From Marinobacter halodurans (GTDB taxonomy: Bacteria; Pseudomonadota; Gammaproteobacteria; Pseudomonadales; Oleiphilaceae), in NCBI RefSeq assembly GCF_004327985.1, contig NZ_SJDL01000006.1:62001-126000 (forward strand): 64,000 bases of DNA, written 5' to 3'. The translations under genes and the position numbers were made by a program. Below are positions 16,378 through 24,706 of this stretch, piece after piece. Position 1 is the first letter of the stretch, and every line of letters starts with the position of its first letter. The notes under the pieces are model-generated. The model was not told the DNA's origin, made no database searches, and was given only the letters and a program-made list of their open reading frames with translations.

Positions 16378-16586
16378 ACTCCAGTTGCTTCAAATATTCG
16401 CGTTGCCTGCCAGTCTCTGAGGGCGCGGTAGAGAGGTCCATTGGTTTCAGGCTCGCGGCGTCTGATTTGGCCGTCATTGACGCCGCCGAAGCCTGGCTGG
16501 TAGTCCCGTCCCTGGAGTTTCATATTTAACGTACGCCTGTACTTTTTCTTGATTTCATCCCTGTCATATCGTTGTCATCTAATTTA

Positions 16587-16600
16587 TTGATATAGATCAG
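16587..16600. promoter_or_regulatory. FNR/Anr-like dyad upstream of desaturase
   Basis: TTGAT-ATAG-ATCAG matches TTGAT-N4-ATCAA at nine of ten positions. It is 106 bases before the desaturase start. An oxygen-responsive regulator would make sense for an oxygen-requiring desaturase, but this is inferred from the motif alone. Confidence 0.4.
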
Positions 16601-16665
16601 TAATGGCCGAAAATGCTCAAAAAATAATCCAAAGGCTATTGCCAAGGTCTGACACCTTCGGTAAA

Positions 16666-16689
16666 TTCAGCGCACACATGTACGCTGAA
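16666..16689. promoter_or_regulatory. FabR/DesT-like operator palindrome
   Basis: A 24-base palindrome has outer arms TTCAGCG and CGCTGAA and core AGCGCACA-CA-TGTACGCT, with one mismatched pair besides the two-base centre. The half-site AGCGTACA is that of FabR-type (TetR-family) regulators of unsaturated fatty acid synthesis. It ends 16 bases before the desaturase start codon, a position suited to repression. Confidence 0.65.
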
Positions 16690-16705
16690 ATACAGAGGTG
16701 CTCCC

Positions 16706-17809
16706 GTGAATGCGGCTGTAAAACCTGAATCCATCCCCGGCCAGACCTTTGGCGAACAGGACGAACGTGCGTTGCGCGACCAGATGCGTCGCGACCTGCC
16801 TGCCGACACCTTCCAGCCCCAAAGCTGGCGGGTGATCTGGTTCCTGCCGTTGCAACTGGTGATCTGGGGCTGCGTGCTGACGATCCTGATGGCGGGATTG
16901 CCCTGGTACGCCAACCTGGGACTGGCGCTGGTGCTGGGCCATACCGTTGGCTGTCAGGCGTTGCTGGCGCATGAGGTGTTGCACGGGGCGCTCGGGATGA
17001 GTCGCCGCTGGCAGAATTTCTTTGGCTGGCTGGGCTTCGGGCCGCTGGTCGCGCCGCCGGAGTTCTGGCGCAAGTGGCACAACTCGATCCACCACGCCCA
17101 CACCAACATGGGCGATACCGATCCGGACAGCTTCGGCACCATCCGTCGCTACAAGGCGGATCCCAAGCAGCGCAAGTTTCCCAGGCTGGCGCCGGGATCC
17201 GGCACCTGGTACAGCCTGCTGTTCCTGACCTATTCCTTCACCATGCACGCCCAGATAGTGCTGTGGCTGCAGGCCAAGCGCCGCAAGCAGTTCAAGGGCT
17301 TCAACCGGCGCCGGGCGATTATCCAGTCGCTCCTGTGTGTGGCGGCCTGGCTGGTGCTGGCGGTGGTTTCCGGGCCGCTGGCGGTCTTTACCGTGGTGGT
17401 CCCGTTCATGGTGGCCAATGCGCTGGGGCAGGGCTATATCCTGACCAACCACTTCCTGCGGCCCCAGACCGAGACCAACAACCCGCTGGACAACTCCATG
17501 AGCCTGCGGACCAACCCGATCCTGGATCGGCTGCACTACCGCTTCAGCCACCATGTGGAGCATCATTTCTTCCCGAAGATGTCCTCCAACAAGGCGCCGC
17601 GTCTGCGCGAGTGGTTGGAAACGCACTATCCGGAGCGCTACGTGGCGCCGACCCACTGGCAGGCGATCAAGCTGCTATACAAGACGCCGCGGGTCTACCT
17701 GACGCCGACGACGCTGGTCGATCCCAGCAATCCCAGGCGCGTGTTTGATCTGCTGCCGTTGCAGAAAGAGATGAGTGCGGCGACCTACAAGGTGTCAGCC
17801 GCCGGTTAG
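16706..17809 (+). CDS. Membrane fatty acid desaturase
   Basis: A 367-residue integral membrane di-iron desaturase that inserts a double bond into acyl chains using oxygen. The three histidine boxes are present: HEVLH (residues 89-93), HNSIHH (125-130) and HHVEHHFFP near residue 285. Hydrophobic segments lie around 45-80 and 200-240. The start is GTG at 16706, preceded by AGAGGTG. A FabR/DesT-like palindrome just upstream suggests control by fatty acid saturation. No ferredoxin or reductase partner is adjacent. Its 3' end overlaps the convergent TSUP gene by 15 bases. Confidence 0.92.
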   Translation: MNAAVKPESIPGQTFGEQDERALRDQMRRDLPADTFQPQSWRVIWFLPLQLVIWGCVLTILMAGLPWYANLGLALVLGHTVGCQALLAHEVLHGALGMSRRWQNFFGWLGFGPLVAPPEFWRKWHNSIHHAHTNMGDTDPDSFGTIRRYKADPKQRKFPRLAPGSGTWYSLLFLTYSFTMHAQIVLWLQAKRRKQFKGFNRRRAIIQSLLCVAAWLVLAVVSGPLAVFTVVVPFMVANALGQGYILTNHFLRPQTETNNPLDNSMSLRTNPILDRLHYRFSHHVEHHFFPKMSSNKAPRLREWLETHYPERYVAPTHWQAIKLLYKTPRVYLTPTTLVDPSNPRRVFDLLPLQKEMSAATYKVSAAG

Positions 17810-18532
17810 GCCACGTACCATGGCACCGATGCCGGCGACGGCGGCGATCCCCAGGATCAGGGGGCGCATGGCGGAAAATGGCAGGCGTTGCACCAGCGTG
17901 GCCGACAGCAGGAAGCCGGTCACCACACCGGGCAGGGTGAGCAGGAAAAGTTTCATCTCTGGCAGGCCCAGGCGCCCGGCAAAGAACAGCGCGACGATGC
18001 TGGCGCAGCTGGTAAACAGGAAAAACGCCGACATATTGGCCCGCACCAGCGGGCCTTTTTCGTTCTGGTAGATCATCGCAATAGGCGGTCCGCCCACGGC
18101 GACCACTGTCCCCATATAACCACTGGCGGCACCGGCAACGGCGCTGTTACGCGGATTCAGTGCGGGCCGGAGGCCAGCCACGCTGACCAGGACGCCCAGC
18201 AGGATCAGCACGCCGAACATCAGGTCAAAGGCAGTCCCGGTGATTACGGCGAGCGTCAAGCCGGCCAGGGTCGTACCGACGATGCTGCCGCCTATGGCAT
18301 AGCGCACTTCCCGGAAGCGGATACTGGCCCGGTTGCGAAGCAGCAGCAGAATCGCCAGCACCACCGCATTGACCACCAGCGGCCCGGGCACGAACAGCGG
18401 GCTCAGCAGGAACAGCAGGGGTGCTGAGAGCGTGCCGATACCATAGCCGGCGACGCCCTGCAGGCAGGCACCGGCCATCAGGAACAGATTGGCGAGGATC
18501 AGGTCGGCCAGCGTGATGCTGTCGGGGATCAT
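17795..18532 (-). CDS. TSUP (TauE/SafE) family membrane transporter
   Basis: A 245-residue hydrophobic protein with about eight predicted membrane segments and the TSUP repeat pattern. An N-terminal GACLQGVAGYGIGTLSAPLL and a second-half GAASGYMGTVVAVGGPPIAM correspond to the duplicated family motif. TSUP members export or import sulfite, sulfonates and related organic anions; the substrate here is not determinable. The gene starts within the end of the upstream lipoprotein gene (ATGA overlap, 18529-18532), so the two are co-translated. Confidence 0.87.
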   Translation of the reverse strand: MIPDSITLADLILANLFLMAGACLQGVAGYGIGTLSAPLLFLLSPLFVPGPLVVNAVVLAILLLLRNRASIRFREVRYAIGGSIVGTTLAGLTLAVITGTAFDLMFGVLILLGVLVSVAGLRPALNPRNSAVAGAASGYMGTVVAVGGPPIAMIYQNEKGPLVRANMSAFFLFTSCASIVALFFAGRLGLPEMKLFLLTLPGVVTGFLLSATLVQRLPFSAMRPLILGIAAVAGIGAMVRGLTGG

Positions 18533-19098
18533 TCCGCCGGTACCAGCACCAGCTTGCCGGGGACCACCTTCACGTCCACCGGCGCCATGCCGATCATGCG
18601 TTCGGCGAAGCTGTTCTCATCCAGCCGATAGACCGGTACCGTCTCCAGCCATTGGGCGACCAGGCGCATGACGTTGTCCGTCACCGGTTTCAGGTCACCC
18701 CTGAAAAACTGGGAGTCGATGCTGCTGTCCAGCAGCTTCAGCCGGCGGATGTAGACCGCCCGCTCCTCCCGGTCATAGACCGGTGCACCTTCCACCTTGA
18801 GCTTCAGGTCGACCGGCAGCTTGGTCATGAAGGCATTGACGGCCACCTGACCGGCAATATCCAGCACCGCCACCTCGCGGCCGTCCGGGCCCAGGGTGAT
18901 ATCCGCCTGGTCCAGTGATACGCTCAATGGCGACCCGGCCTTGAGCTGCTGCCGGTCGAAATCGGCGACGGCGTTCTGAAGGTAGCCTTCGAGCGTATTT
19001 TCACTCACCGAATAGGGCGACAGGGAAGCACAACCGGACAGGGTCAGGGCTGCAGCGAAGGCCAGGACAGGGCCGACTGCACGCTGGAAAAGTGGCAT
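18529..19098 (-). CDS. DUF1439 (YceB-like) lipoprotein
   Basis: A 189-residue lipoprotein. The N-terminus has a hydrophobic core and lipobox LSGC with cysteine at about residue 23. The mature domain has the DUF1439 pattern: a short helix LEGYLQNAV, strands with DQADITLGPDGREV and LDIAGQVAVN, and a C-terminal DENSFAERMIG. The family is structurally characterised but functionally unclear, thought to bind lipids or peptides in the periplasm. It overlaps the TSUP gene by 4 bases. Confidence 0.82.
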   Translation of the reverse strand: MPLFQRAVGPVLAFAAALTLSGCASLSPYSVSENTLEGYLQNAVADFDRQQLKAGSPLSVSLDQADITLGPDGREVAVLDIAGQVAVNAFMTKLPVDLKLKVEGAPVYDREERAVYIRRLKLLDSSIDSQFFRGDLKPVTDNVMRLVAQWLETVPVYRLDENSFAERMIGMAPVDVKVVPGKLVLVPAE

Positions 19099-19203
19099 GA
19101 ACGGGACTCCGTTTCAGTTCGGTAGGGATGTCTGGCCATGGCCAGCGACTTTTATCCTGCCGGATGCCGGGAGTCGACACAAGCCGGAGCAATGGGCACA
19201 ACC

Positions 19204-19794
19204 ATGACGACGACAGTGGCGCGCTACGACGCCGTGGTATTTGATCTCGATGGCACACTGGTGGATTCCGGGCTCGATTTCCGGGCGATCCGCCGGGAGC
19301 TGGGATTCCCCGAAGGGGTCGGCCTGTTGGAGCACATGGCCACCTTGTCGGAGGCGGAGGCCGCCCGGGCCCATGCGATTATTCATCGGTTCGAAATGGC
19401 CGGAGCCGAAGGCGCAAGCTGGATGCCGGGTGCCGAGGCCCTGGTGCGGCATCTCCACCAGCGGTCTGTCCCGGTCGCCGTGCTGACCCGCAACAGCCGT
19501 GAGGCGGTGGCGGCGACCGATGCGGCGCTTTCCCTGGGCATCGATCTGGTCCTGACCCGTGACGATGCGCCTCCCAAGCCGGATCCCGCCGGCCTGCTAC
19601 AGATTGCCGACACCTTTGGCGTTGCTCCGAATCGCATGACCTACATCGGCGATTTTATCGATGACCTGACCACCGCCCTTCGGGCCGGTATGGCCGGCGG
19701 CCTGTACCGCAATGCGCGGAATGCGGCGTACGTCGACCGCGCCGATTACGTCATCGAGCACTTCGACGATCTGCGTCGGGCCTGGAGCGATTGA
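19204..19794 (+). CDS. HAD-superfamily hydrolase, phosphoglycolate phosphatase-like
   Basis: A 196-residue HAD phosphatase. Motif I is FDLDGTLVDS, motif II VAVLTRNS, motif III lysine in PPKPDPAGLL, and motif IV YIGDFIDDLTTA. The cap is the small helical C1 type, as in phosphoglycolate or other small phosphometabolite phosphatases. The physiological substrate is unknown. The start is uncertain: ATGs at 19138 and 19192 are in frame. I chose 19204 because it puts motif I at the usual distance from the N-terminus, although 19138 has the better ribosome site (AGGGATG). Confidence 0.85.
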   Translation: MTTTVARYDAVVFDLDGTLVDSGLDFRAIRRELGFPEGVGLLEHMATLSEAEAARAHAIIHRFEMAGAEGASWMPGAEALVRHLHQRSVPVAVLTRNSREAVAATDAALSLGIDLVLTRDDAPPKPDPAGLLQIADTFGVAPNRMTYIGDFIDDLTTALRAGMAGGLYRNARNAAYVDRADYVIEHFDDLRRAWSD

Positions 19795-19796
19795 GG

Positions 19797-19985
19797 TCAG
19801 TCGTTTTCGGCTTCGGCGTCGATGCTCAATTCGCCGTCTTCACCAAAACGCACGTGAATCAGGATGGGCTGGCAGCAGACCTGGCAGTCCTCCACGTAGT
19901 CCTGCTCCGGCACGGACGGGTCGACGCTGACTTCCAGGGTTTCCCAGCAATAGGGGCACTGGATGTGGGCGGGTTCAAGTATCAC
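19797..19985 (-). CDS. CPXCG-motif cysteine-rich small protein
   Basis: A 62-residue acidic protein with a CPYC near residue 10 and CQVCC near residue 34, giving a four-cysteine zinc-ribbon-like arrangement typical of the CPXCG family. The acidic tail (EDGELSIDAEAEND) is also usual. No function is known for the family. It lies between the HAD gene (convergent, two bases apart) and the aminotransferase gene. Confidence 0.8.
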   Translation of the reverse strand: MILEPAHIQCPYCWETLEVSVDPSVPEQDYVEDCQVCCQPILIHVRFGEDGELSIDAEAEND

Positions 19986-19995
19986 GTTTGGTGAG

Positions 19996-20018
19996 GCCGG
20001 CCCGTTCGCCGGGCCGGC
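19996..20018 (-). terminator. Strong hairpin downstream of the aminotransferase
   Basis: A perfect 9-bp GC stem (GCCGGCCCG / CGGGCCGGC) with a five-base loop lies 16 bases after the aminotransferase stop. There is no T-run on the minus strand, so it may be a 3'-end stabiliser or weak terminator. Confidence 0.5.
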
Positions 20019-20033
20019 TTGCTCCAGTTTGAA

Positions 20034-21263
20034 TCAGAATTGCTGCTTGGCCATCCACGGAATCATCCGGTCGAAGGCCTCTTCGATCGTTTCCAGCGGC
20101 GCCGAGAAGCTGATGCGAAGGGCGTTGGCGGTGTTCTCCCCGAACGCATCGCCGGGCACCACGCACACACCGGTTTCCTTCAGCATTCGCAGGGCCAGAT
20201 CCGACCCGTCCACATGCTTGGGCAGGTCCGGGAAGATGAAGAAGGCGCCGCCCGGATGGTAGCCGGTCATGTGCGGGGTCTGGGCCACCAGGTCCACGAC
20301 CCGGTCGCGCCGCTCCCGATAGATCGACACCATGTCCCGGATGCATTGCTGGTCACCGGTCAGTGCGGCCACACCGGCGAACTGGGATGGCGTGTTGGCG
20401 ACCGAGGTGGTGAACATGTGATAGCGCCGCAGCGACTTGATCGTGGCCTGGCTGGAAATGATCCAGCCCACCCGCAGGCCCGCCATGCTGTAGGTCTTCG
20501 AGAAGCTGCTGATGCACATGATGTTGTCCAGGTCGACGCTGCAGCGCAGCACGCTGGCGTATTCCTGGTCGTCCAGGATCAGGTGGTCGTAGACCTCGTC
20601 ACTGAAAATCTGGATGCCCCGGTAGGCGCATTCTTCCACGATGGTTTCGATGGTGCTGCGGGGGTACACCGCCCCGGTCGGGTTGTTGGGGGAGTTCAGG
20701 ACCACCGCAAAGGTGCGCGACCCCATGGCTGCGATCACCTCGTCGGGATCGAGCTGGTGGTTGTTCTCGATGTGGGTCTGGATGAATTTCACCTCGCCGC
20801 CGTTCATGCGGATCAACGGGGCGTAGAGCAGGAACGAGGGATCGGTCACGATGAACTGCCGGCCCGGCGCTGCGGTTGCGGACAGGGCCAGGTACATCGC
20901 CTCGGTCGCGCCGGAGGTCACCAGGATGTTGTCGCGGGTCAGCTTACGGTCGTAGCGCTTGCCATAGTAGTCGCGTAGAGCCACCAGAAGCTCAGGCAGG
21001 CCGGCGTCCATGGTATAGCCGGTCTGGCCAGCGTTGAGGGCATCGATGTAGGCGTCCACCACGTGCTTCGGCGTGGGCAGGTCGGGCTGGCCGATCGACA
21101 GGTGGATCACGTCCTTCATGCTTGCCGCCATGTTCACCATGCGGCGGATGCCCGGCACGGGAATGGCCTGCATCGACGGATGCCAACGGGCCTTGGTCTT
21201 GCGGTACTTCATCTTGCGCGGTGCGGTGTCGCTGGCTTTATTGAGCTTTGCTCCATCGGCCAT
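20034..21263 (-). CDS. Pyridoxal-phosphate aminotransferase, class I/II
   Basis: A 409-residue fold-type I aminotransferase. Motifs are SIGQPDLPTPKHV near the N-terminus, LNSPNNPTG, FSDEVYDHL, and the PLP-lysine segment SSFSKTYSMAGLRVGW. The C-terminal arginine that binds the alpha-carboxylate is in NALRISFSA. It belongs to the broad AspC/alanine-aromatic group; the amino donor is not determinable. The ATG at 21263 is preferred over 21269 because AGGAG would abut the earlier codon and sits six bases from the later one. It is divergent from a 2-hydroxyacid dehydrogenase gene, a plausible link through 2-oxo acids. Confidence 0.9.
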   Translation of the reverse strand: MADGAKLNKASDTAPRKMKYRKTKARWHPSMQAIPVPGIRRMVNMAASMKDVIHLSIGQPDLPTPKHVVDAYIDALNAGQTGYTMDAGLPELLVALRDYYGKRYDRKLTRDNILVTSGATEAMYLALSATAAPGRQFIVTDPSFLLYAPLIRMNGGEVKFIQTHIENNHQLDPDEVIAAMGSRTFAVVLNSPNNPTGAVYPRSTIETIVEECAYRGIQIFSDEVYDHLILDDQEYASVLRCSVDLDNIMCISSFSKTYSMAGLRVGWIISSQATIKSLRRYHMFTTSVANTPSQFAGVAALTGDQQCIRDMVSIYRERRDRVVDLVAQTPHMTGYHPGGAFFIFPDLPKHVDGSDLALRMLKETGVCVVPGDAFGENTANALRISFSAPLETIEEAFDRMIPWMAKQQF

Positions 21264-21570
21264 AAGCATCTCCTGGCAGAGTAGGAAAAGATGGACAATA
21301 AAGCCCGGATCCGTGGATCAGGCCTGCTTTTGCCGAAACGGCGTCACGCCGGTGACCCGGCTCGTGAGAGACGCCTTGACGAAGGCTTGGGAGTCAATCA
21401 GTGGCTCCCTTACCTAGGCAGATTAGTTTTTATACGAAGGGGGGGCAAGACCCTGGGTATGAGTATTCCTGCGTAATGCCCTGTCAGGTTGACCGGGGCA
21501 AAGAGCACCGACACACTCAGGGAGTCCGCAGTGTTTCCAAAGGAATGCCAAACCAACGACGAGGCCGCCC
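21264..21570. other. 307-base divergent region between aminotransferase and hydroxyacid dehydrogenase
   Basis: No gene is present. At 21340-21375 a nested hairpin is possible (GGCGTC / GACGCC enclosing GCCGG-TGAC-CCGGC), followed by GCCTT-GACG-AAGGC at 21373-21386. This is either a structured leader of the dehydrogenase mRNA or chance in GC-rich DNA. I do not recognise a riboswitch class. Confidence 0.4.
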
Positions 21571-22554
21571 ATGACATCTCAAGCCGATAAACCGATCGTG
21601 ACAGTCCTGACCGCTCCCGGAGAGAAGGAACCGCCCGGTATGGACGCGGTCCGTGAACGGGCCGAGGTGCGTTTCGCCTCGGATGAGGCAAGCCTGCGTG
21701 AGTCGCTGCCGGGGGCCGGCGTGATGATGGTGACGGATTTCCGGACCGAGGCGCTGGAAGCCGCCTGGCCGGCGGCCGATAGCCTGGAATGGATCCACGC
21801 CACCAGTGCCGGTGTCGATGCGCTGATGTTCCAGGCTCTCATCGACAGCGACGTGACTGTCACCAACGCGCAGGGCATTTTCGACCGTTCCATTGCCGAG
21901 TACGTGCTCTGTACCATCCTGATGTATTGCAAGGATTTCCCGAATTCAATCCGCCTGCAACAGGCGCATCAATGGCAGCACCGGGAAACTGAAAGGGTCC
22001 AGGGGCAACGGGTCCTGGTGGTGGGGGCCGGCTCCATCGGCCGCCAGATTGCGCGCCTGTGCAGCGGCGTCGGACTGAAGGTCCATGGCACGGCCCGCTC
22101 CGCACGCGACAGCGATCCGGATTTCGAGGCCGTACACGGGAACGATGACCTGATGGAGCAGCTCGGGCAGGCGGATTTTGTGGTGGTGGCCGCGCCACTG
22201 ACTCCGCAGACCGAGGGCCTGTTCGACCGGAAGGCGTTCCAGGCCATGAAATCGACAGCACGCTTCATCAACATCGGCCGGGGCCCGATCGTCCGGACCG
22301 ACGACCTGGTCGCCGCGCTCGAAGCCGGCGAGATTGCCGGCGCCGGGCTGGACGTGTTCGAGGAGGAACCCCTGCCTGAGAAACACCCGCTCTGGGATCG
22401 TGAGGATGTGCTGATCACCGCGCACATGGCGGGCGACTTCATCGGCTGGAAGGGCGCCCTGACCGACCAGTTCGTCGACAATTTCGATCGCTGGAAGGCG
22501 GGCGAGAGCCTTTTCAACATCGTCGACAAGAAACTGGGTTACGCCGCGAAATAG
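21571..22554 (+). CDS. NAD(P)-dependent D-2-hydroxyacid dehydrogenase
   Basis: A 327-residue enzyme of the D-isomer-specific 2-hydroxyacid dehydrogenase family, reducing 2-oxo acids such as glyoxylate or hydroxypyruvate. The nucleotide site is VVGAGSIGRQIARL. The catalytic triad is present: Arg in INIGRGPIVR, Glu in VFEEEPLP and His in ITAHMAGD. The coenzyme and exact substrate are uncertain. The gene is convergent with the tartrate/malate dehydrogenase-like gene (28 bases apart). Confidence 0.9.
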   Translation: MTSQADKPIVTVLTAPGEKEPPGMDAVRERAEVRFASDEASLRESLPGAGVMMVTDFRTEALEAAWPAADSLEWIHATSAGVDALMFQALIDSDVTVTNAQGIFDRSIAEYVLCTILMYCKDFPNSIRLQQAHQWQHRETERVQGQRVLVVGAGSIGRQIARLCSGVGLKVHGTARSARDSDPDFEAVHGNDDLMEQLGQADFVVVAAPLTPQTEGLFDRKAFQAMKSTARFINIGRGPIVRTDDLVAALEAGEIAGAGLDVFEEEPLPEKHPLWDREDVLITAHMAGDFIGWKGALTDQFVDNFDRWKAGESLFNIVDKKLGYAAK

Positions 22555-22582
22555 GCGGTGCAACCCATCAACCCGAACAGGA

Positions 22583-23737
22583 TCACTGGCCCAGGCGGGT
22601 GATCACCGCATCGCCGATCTCCCGGGTCTTGCGCCGCCGGCCGCTGTGCTCGGCGAGGTCGGCGGCCACCGCATCGTGAAGGGCCTCGGCCGCTTCCTGC
22701 ATCGGGCCGGTCTCCTCGGCCAGCCAGGTCAGCATCCGTGCGGTGGTAAACAGCATGGCGGTGGGATCGGCCAGGCCCTGCCCGGCAATATCCGGTGCGC
22801 TGCCGTGGGTCGGTTCGAACATCGACGGCATGGAGCGGTCATCCGGGTTCAGGTTGCAGGAGGGTGCCACGCCCATGCCGCCGGACAACACCGCCGCCAG
22901 GTCCGTCAGGATGTCTCCCTGCAGGTTGCTCGCCACCACCACGTCGAACGCCCAGGGACACTGTACGAACTTCATGCAGGCGGCATCGACCAGCTCGTGA
23001 TGGGTGGCGACGTCCGGATATTCCGTGGCGATCTCTGCGAAGGCTTCGGTATACATGTCGCCCCAGTAACGCAGGGCATTGCGCTTGGTGATGATGCAGA
23101 CCTGGCTCTCGCAAGTGCGCCCGTCGAGTGTCTTGAACTGCCGCGTCTGGCCGGATTCCTGGCGCGCCCGGGCGCGTGATCGGGCCTGCTCGAAGCCGTG
23201 ACGGATGATCCGGTTCGTGGCGCGTCGGGTGAACACTTCCATCTGGGTGGCGACCTCGTCCTCACTGCCGGGTCGCAGCCGACCGCCCTGGGCCACGTAT
23301 TCGCCTTCGCTGTTTTCCCGGATGACCAGCATGTCCACATCCCGCGCCCGTTCGTCAGCCAGGTACTGGCGGGCGCCCGGCAGCAGGCGGGCGGGCCGCT
23401 CGCAGACCCATTGGTCGAAGCCCTTGCGCATCTGCAGCAACGGCGCCAGGGAGATGCTGTCCGGCAGCAGGTAACGGTTCGGATCCGTTATCGGGCCGGG
23501 GTCCCCCAGGGCGCCCAGCAGGATCGCGTCGAAGTCACGGAGCTGCTCCAGGGCGTTGGCCGGCATGACGTCGCCATGCGCCTGGTGCCAGCGATGCGAC
23601 GGCCAGTCGAAGGTTTCCCACTCCAGGTCGAGATCGTAACGCTCGCGCAGGACATCGAGGCAGCGTACGGCCTGTTCGACGACCTCCGGCCCGATGCCGT
23701 CTCCGGGTGTAACCGCGATCCGCTTGGTGGCTGTCAT
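22583..23737 (-). CDS. Isocitrate/isopropylmalate dehydrogenase family, tartrate or D-malate dehydrogenase-like
   Basis: A 384-residue NAD-dependent beta-decarboxylating dehydrogenase. The N-terminus IAVTPGDGIGPEVVEQ, the substrate-binding MLVIRENSEGEY, metal-binding aspartates in SNLQGDILTDLAA and the signature FEPTHGSAPDIAGQGLADP are present. The RENSEGEY loop and overall pattern are closest to TtuC/DmlA-type tartrate or D-malate dehydrogenases, rather than LeuB. A 12-residue Arg-rich insert (SRARARQESGQTR) near residue 185 looks lineage-specific. A glycerate kinase is elsewhere in the window (42030), which could take glycerate from tartrate breakdown, but they are not linked. Confidence 0.85.
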   Translation of the reverse strand: MTATKRIAVTPGDGIGPEVVEQAVRCLDVLRERYDLDLEWETFDWPSHRWHQAHGDVMPANALEQLRDFDAILLGALGDPGPITDPNRYLLPDSISLAPLLQMRKGFDQWVCERPARLLPGARQYLADERARDVDMLVIRENSEGEYVAQGGRLRPGSEDEVATQMEVFTRRATNRIIRHGFEQARSRARARQESGQTRQFKTLDGRTCESQVCIITKRNALRYWGDMYTEAFAEIATEYPDVATHHELVDAACMKFVQCPWAFDVVVASNLQGDILTDLAAVLSGGMGVAPSCNLNPDDRSMPSMFEPTHGSAPDIAGQGLADPTAMLFTTARMLTWLAEETGPMQEAAEALHDAVAADLAEHSGRRRKTREIGDAVITRLGQ

Positions 23738-23904
23738 AGGGGCTCCCTTCTGATGACGTGACGGGGAATCGATGGGCTGTTGGCCCGCACTGAATGCCCT
23801 CAGTGTAGCGTTACCGGTCTATGATGCCATCCCTCGCAATCAACCCCGGGCGTGCTAGAGTCTGTAGCAGGTAAAAATAGGATAATCGGTGAACGGAGCG
23901 GCCA

Positions 23905-24669
23905 GTGAATCAGCCAGCAGTACTCTTTGACGAATCCCATTGCGGGCAGTGCGCCTGTGGCGAAGGGCTCGATTTCGAGATCAGTTTTGCGTTCCAGCCC
24001 ATCGTTGATGTCAGCAATCGATCCGTCTATGCCTATGAGGCGCTGGTGCGTGGCGCCTCCGGCGAAGGCGCCGGCGACGTCCTGGCCCGGGTGAACGAAC
24101 GCAACCGCTATGCCTTCGACCAGATTTGCCGGGTGAAGGCCGTCAAGCTGGCCTCGCGGCTGGAGATGCAGGCGCGGCTGAGTATCAACTTCATGCCCAA
24201 TGCGGTGTACCAGGCCGAGTACTGTATCCGCACCACCCTGGCGGCGGCGAAGACCTACCGGTTCGATACGCGCCAGATTATCTTTGAGGTGGTCGAAAAC
24301 GAATCCCTGTCCTCGCCGGATCACCTGGCCGACATCATCCGCACCTATCAGGATATGGGCTTCCAGACGGCGCTGGATGACTTCGGGGCCGGTTATCCCC
24401 GCTACGATCTGCTGATTGCCAGCCCGCCCGACCTTCTCAAGCTGGACATGGGCCTGATTCGCAACATCGACCGCGAACCCAATAAACAGGCCGTGGTCGC
24501 CGGCGTCGTCACCATGATGCAGCGACTGGGTGGGCGAGTCATCGCCGAGGGTGTGGAAACCGAAGCCGAGTATCGGTGGCTGCGGACACTCGGTATCGAC
24601 CTGTTCCAGGGCTACCTGTTTGCCCGCCCCGGCTTCGAAAGTTTGCCGGAGCCTCACTTCCCGGACTAA
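23905..24669 (+). CDS. Stand-alone EAL-domain c-di-GMP phosphodiesterase with cysteine-rich N-terminus
   Basis: A 254-residue cytoplasmic protein consisting almost entirely of one EAL domain. Catalytic elements appear intact: E45-A46-L47 in AYEALVRG, INFMPN, FEVVENES, ALDDFGAGY, LLKLDMGL, IAEGVETE and LFQGYLFARP. It would hydrolyse c-di-GMP to pGpG. The N-terminal SHCGQCACGEG gives one His and three Cys within eleven residues, a possible metal or redox site (inference), and resembles the short BLUF-less YcgF-type EAL proteins. The start is GTG at 23905 with GGAG six bases upstream. Confidence 0.87.
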   Translation: MNQPAVLFDESHCGQCACGEGLDFEISFAFQPIVDVSNRSVYAYEALVRGASGEGAGDVLARVNERNRYAFDQICRVKAVKLASRLEMQARLSINFMPNAVYQAEYCIRTTLAAAKTYRFDTRQIIFEVVENESLSSPDHLADIIRTYQDMGFQTALDDFGAGYPRYDLLIASPPDLLKLDMGLIRNIDREPNKQAVVAGVVTMMQRLGGRVIAEGVETEAEYRWLRTLGIDLFQGYLFARPGFESLPEPHFPD

Positions 24670-24706
24670 CCTGGGTTCGCTTCCCCACAGTAAGGTTCTG
24701 TTTCAC

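Larger units (their letters stand above)
15979..16705. other. 727-base repeat-rich intergenic region
   Basis: No gene is supported. It contains, in order, a terminator, a REP-like unit split by a MITE-like element (16069-16277), a second REP-like unit in opposite orientation (16338-16377), about 150 bases without recognisable content, and a regulatory stretch before the desaturase with an FNR-like dyad and a FabR/DesT-like palindrome. Short frames here read through the repeats and are not counted as genes. Confidence 0.7.

Noticed and set aside
16229-16477. 82-codon minus-strand frame sharing VADASASEAP with a frame at 62911-63279
   Set aside because: The shared peptide is just translation of the REP-like repeat tail, so it is repeat similarity and not a gene family.
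21340-21386. Guanidine (mini-ykkC) riboswitch
   Set aside because: The small hairpin loop is GACG, not the conserved ACGR pair of loops, and only one such hairpin is present.
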